From positions 1 to 21,979 of the forward strand of contig CAKQCV010000045.1 in NCBI GenBank assembly GCA_934217675.1: DNA of 21,979 nucleotides, read 5' to 3'. The position numbers and the translations under genes were made by a program. This stretch comes from an uncultured Prevotella sp. Its GTDB lineage: Bacteria > Bacteroidota > Bacteroidia > Bacteroidales > Bacteroidaceae. Positions 15,564-21,979 of this stretch are shown here, piece after piece; within the stretch, counting starts at the first letter, position 1; each line of letters starts with the position of its first letter. Below the pieces are notes generated by a model. The model made no database searches. It had not been told where the DNA came from and saw only the letters and a list, made by a program, of their open reading frames with translations.

Positions 15564-16678
15564 GATGTTTGTCTATTCTCCTTAATGCAGAATTTTGCGA
15601 ATAACGGATAATTATCTTTGCTTTTCGCATCATTAACAGTCACATTGTATAGAGTAACCGTTTTACCTTTTAACCCCTGGGCAGCTTTATAAGAAAGCCG
15701 GCATTGCCCACAATGAAAGTTGTTTTTTTCATCTTGTTCAACGACAAAATCTTTACCTTCATATTTTTCTATTTCGTCAGAAGTTCCTTCTTTTAGAAGC
15801 TCTTCGACAAGAGCCTTTAGATACTCAATCCCCTCAGGAGACTTTGGCATATCCTTCAACCAATAAAGTATATTCAAGAATTCCAAAACGGTTGACTTTA
15901 CAAGATGTGGAGCTTTGCCACTCTTTACAAGTTCGTCAATGACAAGTCTGTGTGAGCCTTCATTACAGATAGATGTCGTAGAATGAAAACTACGTTGGAT
16001 ATGAAGTGGAACTAAACTCTGCAAGTTATTCTTCCCTAAAAACGCACTACACTCTCCGAGATTGCTTCCTTTGTATGGTTCTTGCAAAAGACCATACTCA
16101 TACAGAGACCCCATTACCCAATCAAGTTCTTTGCGAATCTTGTTAAATACATCGGCATCATTTGATTTATTATACTCGTAATACTTCACGATATCTAGTA
16201 GTTCTTTTACGTTAGGATACCATGAGAATATCTCTGGGTATTTACTTTTTATAATGTAGTCTTCAGAATTTGGAACGACTTCCTTGATTTTAGCAAAGAG
16301 GTCATTCTTTTCTGTTGGCTTTTTATACCAATCCTTATTGTCGTATTCTCTCTCGTAACCTTTGACAATGATACTGATAGACTCTTCACCCGAAAAGCCC
16401 CCTCCAGAATATACAAACCAAGGGAGTACAATATTATTTTTGGTTATCATTCTCAACGCATAACCAAGTGAAGATACGTCAGGTTCATTTGAGCCATCAT
16501 CATGGCTCAAGCAGTTTGCATCCAGAATGATAGCATCATAGCTATTTTTAGAATTAAGCAATTCATTTATTCCAGAATCAACATTTTTAAATACTTCAAT
16601 GTAAATTCCTTCTTTATCAGCCCGGTCAATAAATGCATTGTTAGGCTGATCATCTATCCAAAGAGCTTTTATCTCCAT
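15551..16678 (-). CDS. Response-regulator receiver protein with uncharacterised C-terminal region
   Basis: The likely phosphorelay partner of the preceding kinase fusion. The N-terminal ~130 residues form a receiver domain with every active-site residue in place: acidic pair Asp9/Asp10 (ALWIDDQP), phospho-acceptor Asp53 (DAIILDANC), Ser91 (FVYSGG) and Lys119 or Lys120 before Pro121 (WYKKP). The remaining ~245 residues are mostly helical, with an ICNEGSHRL segment (237-245) and FLNILYWLKDM, reminiscent of HEPN-like/DUF4145-type helices, followed by a Cys-x2-Cys (HCGQC, 323-326) and a beta-rich end. No helix-turn-helix or other usual output domain is seen. Its ATG is 2 bp after the kinase stop, so the pair is co-translated. 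Receiver assignment is good; the output role is unknown. Confidence 0.82.
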   Translation of the reverse strand: MEIKALWIDDQPNNAFIDRADKEGIYIEVFKNVDSGINELLNSKNSYDAIILDANCLSHDDGSNEPDVSSLGYALRMITKNNIVLPWFVYSGGGFSGEESISIIVKGYEREYDNKDWYKKPTEKNDLFAKIKEVVPNSEDYIIKSKYPEIFSWYPNVKELLDIVKYYEYNKSNDADVFNKIRKELDWVMGSLYEYGLLQEPYKGSNLGECSAFLGKNNLQSLVPLHIQRSFHSTTSICNEGSHRLVIDELVKSGKAPHLVKSTVLEFLNILYWLKDMPKSPEGIEYLKALVEELLKEGTSDEIEKYEGKDFVVEQDEKNNFHCGQCRLSYKAAQGLKGKTVTLYNVTVNDAKSKDNYPLFAKFCIKENRQTSVQI

Positions 16679-16680
16679 GT

Positions 16681-19227
16681 TTAATCTTCATTAAGGGGTA
16701 AAACAATACTAAATTCACAGGCAAACCCTTCTGGGTCTTCAGGATATTCTTGATAGGAAACAGAACCTCCAAAGTGCTCAGCAATCTCTTTAATCTGCCA
16801 GCAGCCGATGCCAGTTCCTTGTCCAATCCCCCACGTGAATAATTTTTCCAAAGAGATTGACTTAGATACTAAATCTCCGTTATTGCTAACTTTGATGACG
16901 ACAGGATCTTTGTAGTCATGGACTGCGAATGTCTCAATTCGAATCTGAAAATCTTTTCGATTTTCCTCAGAACTTCCATACACTTGGATTGAGTCTCTGC
17001 CAACGCCGTATTTAACGGCATTAGAAACCAGATTGTCCAACATTTGTGTAAGATCCTTCTTCGAGATCTTAACTTCTTGCTCAATTTCCTCATCTTCGTA
17101 ATTGTGATTATATACCACATTGATATTCAATGCTCTCTTGGAATTACTGTATTCCGTGAGAAAATCTACAAGACCAATACATTCAGGCTCTCCAAATTGT
17201 TCTAAATTAGTAAAGTTGTCCACCATAGTTGCAATCTTATCTAATTGTTTACGGATAGAAGCCAGATATTGTTCAAGAGTAGTGCCAAAGCGGCGAGAAA
17301 CAATGGAATCTTTACTAACAGTTTCATGTTCCAAGATGTAGCTTTCGACGTTTTCTACGGAAGGAGCAATTTCATTTAGAACCTGAGCAACAGCATGTTT
17401 CCTCTGACGTTGATTCAGAATAAAACTTTCCAGTTTGTTTTTGTACTCAACGTCTATTTTATTCTCTAATGTCTCAAAATTCTTTTCTATAGAATCAAGA
17501 GACATCGATACCTGTTGGTCTCGAACTGACGGTATAAGAACCTTCAAATCTAAGAACTCTTCTACGGAGATTCTTGGACCAATTACACCAGAACCAAAAC
17601 GAGCTACCTGTTCCGTGAAATAGTCTTTCGATAATTCTGAGAGTAGATAAATGGGGTCAATCCTGCCCAAATCAACAAGAAATGGCCTAAACATTTGTCT
17701 CATATAGACGTTTTCACCACATGTCAAAAGATATCTCGCAGAAAGGCGGCCTCCTCTACTGATAACAAGACAATCTTCGTTTACGTAACGAAAGTTTGGT
17801 GTATTCAGTTCTCGAATTTCTAAATCAGAAGCTTTGACAGTATTATTAGCACTATATGTTCCTTTGGCAGAGAATGTAAGCACCCGTCCCTTGTCACAGG
17901 TAGGATATTGCATACGCATAGGCGTAAGAACATCATGCAGGGAAATAGCCTGCATGCCTTTTGGTACTTCAAAGTTTTTACCTAAGTAGTACTTAGGATA
18001 GATTTTATAATCATTTTTCTCAATAACAGAAACAGAAATACTCTTTGATTTCTCACAATCAGAATTGTATAATGCTAGAATACTTTCACTATCCAATTTG
18101 TTGACTTTTCCTGATTTCACAAACAATCCGCTTGCATCAACAAAGCGAATCTCGTTTTTGCGAGATTTCTGCTTATTGACAACAATGATAACAGTCTCTA
18201 TACTTGTAGAAGGGAAAATATTTGTAGGAAGGAGTACAACTCCTTCGATAAAGTCTTTTTCCACCAGATCTTTAAGAAGTGGTGTAGCAGTCAATGAGTT
18301 TCCCCTCTCAAAGCATACGCTTGATGGGTACAAACCAATGGCTTTGTGCTGAGCGTATTGTGACGAACGATACAAATAGTCTTTTTCAACCATTCGATAA
18401 GCATTGTCACATCTAACCCCAAATGGTGGAACACTAATGATATAGTCAAACTTTTCATTGATTTTCCAGTTGTGCAAAGAATCACCTTGTTCGCAAACGG
18501 AGTTTCTTTTGCCATTGAACAGCAAATTCAGCATACCAATAACATAGCTATCAGATAGTTCTTGCCCGTAATATGTACAATCTGTATCAAGTGTAGCACC
18601 AAATGAACAGTTTCCTGCATATGGATCATATACCTTGCCGCTATGGGCATCAAGGAGCGAGACCATCAACTGAGTCAATTCTTTTGGCTGATAGTACATA
18701 CCACTTGTTCTATCATCGCTTCTCATTGCTCTTCTTAGGAGTATGTCAAATGCCCACTGAGAATTATCTTCATACCAAGTATCAGACAAGTCAATTAGCG
18801 TTTCAGCCACTTCCACGAGAATGGTTGGTTCCATTTGTCTTAGCCCCCATAGGTCAAGAACATTATCTCCTTTGGAGTTAAAATCATTGATTGCATCAAC
18901 GTCGAAACCATTATAGATTCTATCTATAATATTTTTCTGGTCATTTGACACAAAAGCCACGATTGAACGATTTCTAATGTTACTTTTCACCCATTCGCTT
19001 ACAACCTTCTGGTTACCAATTTGATCAATGGACATTGAGGTCATAACAAAGCCATCATTTTTGCCATCATAATTATTAATGGCATAGAGATTCTTTGTTT
19101 TGGCAAAATAGAGTGCTAAAAGAAGCCAATATCTCTTTGCCGGATTCATACCGAAGAACAACTCAACAGCCTTGTTGAACTTCTCGGTTTCTACACTCGT
19201 GTTCATTGTCTCAAATTTCTTATTCAT
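16681..19227 (-). CDS. Methyltransferase-like / target-recognition / histidine-kinase fusion protein
   Basis: An 848-aa fusion (numbering from the ATG at 19227). Residues ~150-400 are N6-adenine-methyltransferase-like: GMYYQPKELTQLM, motif I VYDPYAGNCSFG (199-210), YYGQELSDSYVIGMLNL and IISVPPFG (263-270). Motif IV reads VPPF where active enzymes have N/D/S-PP-Y/F/W, so it may not methylate. Residues ~425-590 look like an HsdS target-recognition half (SVEEFLDLKVLIPSVRDQQVS). Residues ~600-848 are a kinase module: RKHAVAQ with His611, a second helix (YLASIRKQLDKIATMVDNF), N-box LDNLVSNAVKYG (730-741), VIKVSNNGD and glycine box GIGQGTGIG (800-808). An upstream ATG at 19254 would leave almost no leader after the -7 box, so 19227 is preferred. 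It could also be a plain annotated HsdM-like protein, but the HATPase end argues against that. Confidence 0.8.
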   Translation of the reverse strand: MNKKFETMNTSVETEKFNKAVELFFGMNPAKRYWLLLALYFAKTKNLYAINNYDGKNDGFVMTSMSIDQIGNQKVVSEWVKSNIRNRSIVAFVSNDQKNIIDRIYNGFDVDAINDFNSKGDNVLDLWGLRQMEPTILVEVAETLIDLSDTWYEDNSQWAFDILLRRAMRSDDRTSGMYYQPKELTQLMVSLLDAHSGKVYDPYAGNCSFGATLDTDCTYYGQELSDSYVIGMLNLLFNGKRNSVCEQGDSLHNWKINEKFDYIISVPPFGVRCDNAYRMVEKDYLYRSSQYAQHKAIGLYPSSVCFERGNSLTATPLLKDLVEKDFIEGVVLLPTNIFPSTSIETVIIVVNKQKSRKNEIRFVDASGLFVKSGKVNKLDSESILALYNSDCEKSKSISVSVIEKNDYKIYPKYYLGKNFEVPKGMQAISLHDVLTPMRMQYPTCDKGRVLTFSAKGTYSANNTVKASDLEIRELNTPNFRYVNEDCLVISRGGRLSARYLLTCGENVYMRQMFRPFLVDLGRIDPIYLLSELSKDYFTEQVARFGSGVIGPRISVEEFLDLKVLIPSVRDQQVSMSLDSIEKNFETLENKIDVEYKNKLESFILNQRQRKHAVAQVLNEIAPSVENVESYILEHETVSKDSIVSRRFGTTLEQYLASIRKQLDKIATMVDNFTNLEQFGEPECIGLVDFLTEYSNSKRALNINVVYNHNYEDEEIEQEVKISKKDLTQMLDNLVSNAVKYGVGRDSIQVYGSSEENRKDFQIRIETFAVHDYKDPVVIKVSNNGDLVSKSISLEKLFTWGIGQGTGIGCWQIKEIAEHFGGSVSYQEYPEDPEGFACEFSIVLPLNED

Positions 19228-19262
19228 GCAATCCAATTTAGGGTACAACTTCAAATATCAGG

Positions 19263-19300
19263 TGCAAAGTTCGCACTATCCTGTGCAATCTTTCTGCACA
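19263..19300 (-). promoter_or_regulatory. Shared promoter-operator C, upstream of the methyltransferase-kinase gene
   Basis: On the minus strand: TGTGCA, 7 bp, TGCACA (perfect palindrome, plus-strand 19282-19300, extendable to 7-bp arms at 19281-19301), spacer, then GAACTTTGCA. The -7 box GAACTTTG differs from TAnnTTTG at the first base. The palindrome lies inside the last codons of the WYL gene. Same 38-bp spacing as sites A and B. Confidence 0.7.
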
Positions 19301-20286
19301 GATAAATATTTCTTTAGATTTTCTTGTATTTTATCCCGGATTTCATTGCGGAGCCATTCTGGAGAGACTACTTCCACGTCTGGAATAAACGAGAAAATCT
19401 GTTGTGAGAGTTCTCGATTGGGCTTAACCTTTATGCTTATTGTATAAGGTTCATCCAATACCTTTTGTGTATGGTGGATGGGCTTGGAAACGACATAAGG
19501 GAATCTCTTTTCCGAAAACCTTAGAACGACCTCTTCCGTCACAATATCCTTGTTGTATGGTACAGACACGCCTATCACTTCATCGAAAAATGTAGAGAAG
19601 TCCACACTCTCATTTTTTACAAAAGGTTTGTCAGACACGCCGTATTCTTCAATTCTGTCTAAGGCATAACTTTCAATTCTGTTTTTAATGGCGTTCATGC
19701 CAAAAAGGAACCAACGTCCATTGTACTGTTTTATATAATAAGGATATACCATTATCTGCCTTTTGTCTTTTCCGTATGATTTGTAGGACAGTTCGATGGT
19801 CTGGTGGTTAATCGTAACATCTATCAAGCCAGAGAGGTGTTCCAATCCTTTCAGCATATCATTCTGCTCAAAGGAAATCAGATTCTCGGAGTTTGCCTTT
19901 ACGCCAAAACGATATTCAAGATTGGATATAACTTCTTCCAACCAAGCATTTGCTGGAATACCACGATACCTATTGAGCATTTCAATGGTGGAGCGAAGAT
20001 TGGTAAGTTCTTCTGTTGTCAGTTCATTCTTGAATATAGAAAAATCAGAGTAACTGTAATGATAATAACACTTCTTGCCGTCATACCGAGTTGCTTCTAT
20101 AGGGGCATAATATGGACCTATCCGCAAGTTCGCTATGTCATCACGGATTTGTCGTGGACTAATATTGTACCCCAGTTTATCACTGACGAAATCAACCAAG
20201 TCATCAAAGCTGAATTTCCTATGCTTGTTGCTAAAGCATTGATCCAGTATCTGATAACGTAAGTAAGCGTTTTTATTTACAGGCAT
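19276..20286 (-). CDS. WYL-domain transcriptional regulator with N-terminal winged helix
   Basis: A 336-aa regulator. The N-terminal part (about 1-80) is a winged helix (FSFDDLVDFVSDKLGYNISPRQIRDDIANLR), and a helical linker follows. The WYL domain spans about 150-225: IDVTINHQTIELSYKS, then IMVYPYYIKQYNGRWFLFGMNAI and IESYALDRI. A C-terminal WCX-like region (VVLRFSEKRFPYVVSKPIHHTQKVL ... EWLRNEIRDKIQENL) completes the standard architecture. WYL proteins of this build (for example BrxR and CapW) repress defence operons and bind palindromic operators. It lies between the XRE gene (27 bp upstream) and the kinase fusion, and its own 3' end contains the palindrome of promoter C. The likely role is repressor of the three shared promoters; that is inference from position. 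Confidence 0.87.
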   Translation of the reverse strand: MPVNKNAYLRYQILDQCFSNKHRKFSFDDLVDFVSDKLGYNISPRQIRDDIANLRIGPYYAPIEATRYDGKKCYYHYSYSDFSIFKNELTTEELTNLRSTIEMLNRYRGIPANAWLEEVISNLEYRFGVKANSENLISFEQNDMLKGLEHLSGLIDVTINHQTIELSYKSYGKDKRQIMVYPYYIKQYNGRWFLFGMNAIKNRIESYALDRIEEYGVSDKPFVKNESVDFSTFFDEVIGVSVPYNKDIVTEEVVLRFSEKRFPYVVSKPIHHTQKVLDEPYTISIKVKPNRELSQQIFSFIPDVEVVSPEWLRNEIRDKIQENLKKYLSVQKDCTG

Positions 20287-20313
20287 ATTCTTTTATCGCT
20301 ATTTTTGATTAAC

Positions 20314-20520
20314 CTATTCCATTCGTATCAGTTCATTTACATCCACTTCAAGGCATTTAGCAATTTCTATAAGATTTTCCAAACTTGGTTGCGCAGTATT
20401 TGTACACCATTTGGAAATTGTGGCTTGGCCTTTTCCTAATTCTTCAGCCAGCCATTTATTGCTTTTCCCTTTCTCTGCTAAAACAACTTTAATTCGATTT
20501 AGAGCTTTATTGTCAGCCAT
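20314..20520 (-). CDS. Small XRE-family helix-turn-helix protein
   Basis: A 68-aa protein consisting of a single Cro/C1-type HTH: LNRIKVVLAEKGKSNKWLAEELGKGQATISKWCTNTAQPSLENLIEIAKCLEVDVNELI. The recognition helix is QATISKWCTN. The size fits a stand-alone antitoxin-like or phage-type regulator. It is the first gene of a probable two-gene transcript with the WYL regulator and has a -7 box (20550-20557) about 30 bp before its ATG. No toxin gene is adjacent, so an orphan regulator is more likely than a toxin-antitoxin module. Confidence 0.9.
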   Translation of the reverse strand: MADNKALNRIKVVLAEKGKSNKWLAEELGKGQATISKWCTNTAQPSLENLIEIAKCLEVDVNELIRME

Positions 20521-20549
20521 TACTATATCATTTTAGAATGTTCATGTTA

Positions 20550-20557
20550 CAAAGGTA
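20550..20557 (-). promoter_or_regulatory. Promoter -7 box for the XRE-WYL unit
   Basis: On the minus strand TACCTTTG, an exact TAnnTTTG match, 29 bp before the XRE start codon. A TTTG lies 23 bp upstream, slightly further than ideal for the -33 element. The TGTGCA palindrome of the other three promoters is absent. Just upstream, GAAAAT and ATTTTC (between 20571 and 20600) form a weak inverted repeat that might be an autoregulatory site. Confidence 0.5.
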
Positions 20558-20653
20558 AGGCTTTTATATGAGAAAATTTCCAAATACGATAAATATTTTC
20601 CTGTTTAAAGAATTATTTTCTGCTTTAGGCCACAAATCTTGATATTTGAGGCA

Positions 20654-20690
20654 CAAAAAAGACCTGGGTGCTATAATAGCAGACAGGTCT
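20654..20690 (-). terminator. Intrinsic terminator of the OmpA-family gene
   Basis: On the minus strand AGACCTG (20684-20690) pairs with CAGGTCT (20660-20666), with a nested GCTA/TAGC stem inside, and is followed at once by a run of Ts. It lies 27 bp after the OmpA-family stop. This is the clearest intrinsic terminator in the window and insulates the XRE-WYL unit. Confidence 0.85.
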
Positions 20691-20717
20691 AATATTGGCG
20701 AAATGAAAAAATGAGTT

Positions 20718-21979
20718 CTATTGAGTTAGCAAGATTACGGCAAAGCGATTGGCTTCTTTCGGTGAAAACTGCTCAATACCGCCTAAACTTGTGGCTTTCA
20801 TAGCATCTTTATCAACTCCTCGTTTCATCAACTGTTTGCAGATGTATTTGGCTCTTTCGATACTCAGGTGGCGGTTGCGCTTGTTGGAGCCGGTAGCTTT
20901 GTCAGCAGCACCTGATATGTGAATGGTTAAGTTTTGCTCTTTCGCAATCTTGGCAATCTCATTGAGATTGACCAATTGTGATTTGTCCACCAATTTTGCT
21001 GTGTTCAACTTGAAATAGAAGTAAATGGGGACACCGATGGCTACTTTATTACCTTGCGAAAGACTATCCGATGCACTGTCTGCGTTCTCATTGCCTAATG
21101 ACATTCTATAACGGAGGGAATTAAGACCGCTATAGTTGTTTTTATCGGTGGACGCAGCTTCCACGTTCTTGTTGTCATTGAATTGTTGGGACTGTTCCGC
21201 AAATCTCTCCATAAGATAGCTGTTCTGATTGATATATGGACGTGCATCAATGACCTTCTTCCATCCTCTCTTGCCTATGGTGTACGACAGACCGACCGAA
21301 GCACTGAGCATGTGGTCTCCAAATCGGCTTGACGTGCCGACACAATCAAAGTTTTTCGTTGTAGTCATACCGCCCACTTCACCGACAAGATGAAGGCGGT
21401 CGGCAAGGAGGTAGCGAAGTTCTATGCCGTAGCTGAAGGCAAACGGATGATTGCCTGACGGAACATTGTCCGTAAGGAAATAACCAGGAGTGTTTGATGA
21501 GTTGCGTATCATACCGATACCGACATATGGGATTACATCAAGTTTTGACAAACCATACTCATTGCATTGCAGGTTGTGCGTGAGATTGTACATGAAGTCG
21601 GCATGGACAAACTGATACTTCATTGACTGCAAATTGGCATTTTTGAATTTCAGTCCTTGGTAACCAATTCTGCCACCAATGGTAGGGGTAAACCATTTGC
21701 CTACGCCAATTTGCAGCATTGGCATAACTCGGTCAAAAAGGTCTCCACACCCTATTGGAGTGCCAATGAAAGCGGATGCTCCACCTTTGGCTTCTATGAA
21801 CCAGTTGTTATCCCAACCAATAGTAGATGTTACGCCGTCAAGGTAAGACGGAGTTATGGGAGCAAGGAACTCGGATTTGTCCCTTGCTTCAATTTGGCAT
21901 CGTTGCCGTGCAGTTACAATACTGTCTCTCGCCATAGACACCATAGATGTCAGGCTGAGCAGAAACATGAATACATACT
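20718..21979 (-). CDS. OmpA-family outer-membrane protein (5' end at or beyond window edge)
   Basis: An envelope protein linking the outer membrane to peptidoglycan. The C-terminal ~110 residues are an OmpA-like domain: YFYFKLNTAKLVDKSQLVNLNEIAKIAKEQN, then the peptidoglycan-binding segment GAADKATGSNKRNRHLSIERA with the conserved Asp and Arg, and GGIEQFSPKEANRFAVILL. The N-terminal part has barrel-like strands (WFIEAKGGASAFIG, MLQIGVGKWFTPTIGGRIGYQG, YVGIGMIRNSS, FAFSYGIELRYLLADRLHLVGEVGG, LSASVGLSYTIG). An ATG at 21968 gives a very short signal sequence (MFLLSLTSMVSMA), but the frame stays open upstream (YVF...), so the true start is probably beyond the edge. Its terminator separates it from the defence genes, so it is likely unrelated. 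Confidence 0.85.
   Translation of the reverse strand, partial: YVFMFLLSLTSMVSMARDSIVTARQRCQIEARDKSEFLAPITPSYLDGVTSTIGWDNNWFIEAKGGASAFIGTPIGCGDLFDRVMPMLQIGVGKWFTPTIGGRIGYQGLKFKNANLQSMKYQFVHADFMYNLTHNLQCNEYGLSKLDVIPYVGIGMIRNSSNTPGYFLTDNVPSGNHPFAFSYGIELRYLLADRLHLVGEVGGMTTTKNFDCVGTSSRFGDHMLSASVGLSYTIGKRGWKKVIDARPYINQNSYLMERFAEQSQQFNDNKNVEAASTDKNNYSGLNSLRYRMSLGNENADSASDSLSQGNKVAIGVPIYFYFKLNTAKLVDKSQLVNLNEIAKIAKEQNLTIHISGAADKATGSNKRNRHLSIERAKYICKQLMKRGVDKDAMKATSLGGIEQFSPKEANRFAVILLTQ

Noticed and set aside
16681..19227. A second ordinary HsdM
   Set aside because: It has a target-recognition region and a kinase/HATPase module after the methyltransferase part, and motif IV is degenerate; a paired receiver gene follows.
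20314..20520. Antitoxin of a toxin-antitoxin pair
   Set aside because: No small toxin gene is adjacent; the next gene is a WYL regulator.
1..21979. CRISPR arrays, tRNA or rRNA genes, insertion sequences
   Set aside because: I saw no regularly spaced repeats, tRNA-like cloverleaf, rRNA segment or transposase; this was by eye and a tRNAscan or CRISPR search would be decisive.

Overview
The window looks like an accessory (defence) region of a gut-type Bacteroidota chromosome or element, probably order Bacteroidales. The grounds are: promoter -7 boxes of the form TAnnTTTG, mostly no Shine-Dalgarno before starts, a DUF4468-like secreted protein, porin-like and OmpA-like outer-membrane proteins, and the tail of a MobV-type relaxase with the Gly-rich, basic C-terminus usual in Bacteroides mobilizable elements. 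Except for that relaxase, every gene is on the minus strand, so the layout below runs from high to low coordinates in the direction of transcription.

Layout. (1) 21979-20718: an OmpA-family envelope protein, cut by the window end, with a clear terminator at 20654-20690. (2) 20520-19276: an XRE-type HTH protein and a WYL-domain regulator, probably one transcript. (3) 19227-15551: a two-gene unit. The first protein fuses a methyltransferase-like region (degenerate catalytic motif IV), an HsdS-like target-recognition region and a histidine-kinase module (His plus HATPase). The second has a complete response-regulator receiver domain. (4) 15502-6225: a type I restriction-modification operon, hsdM, hsdS, an AlbA_2/HATPase/winged-helix protein, and a long hsdR whose C-terminal extension carries an Rx4H HEPN motif; it ends in a hairpin at 6183-6220. 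(5) 6073-4780: a secreted beta-barrel protein and a DUF4468-like protein. (6) 4702-1004: a short type II CBASS operon, Cap5 (HNH-SAVED), CD-NTase and stand-alone E2, plus an unrecognised fourth gene. (7) 1-947, plus strand: the relaxase tail, converging on the CBASS operon across a hairpin.

How it may work together. Units 3, 4 and 5 each start with the same 38-bp promoter architecture: a palindrome TGTGCA-N7-TGCAYA, then 11 bp, then a -7 box ending in TTTGCA. This predicts one regulon joining the kinase/receiver pair, the type I R-M operon and a secreted outer-membrane pair. The adjacent WYL/XRE pair is the natural candidate regulator, and the palindrome before unit 3 lies inside the 3' end of the WYL gene itself. 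The most novel candidate is therefore a phosphorelay-coupled type I R-M system: a methyltransferase-like sensor kinase with its own recognition domain, a partner receiver protein without a visible DNA-binding domain, and an HsdR with a possible RNase extension. CBASS next to it belongs to a known family but has an extra gene. All functions are inferred from reading motifs; no database search was possible.
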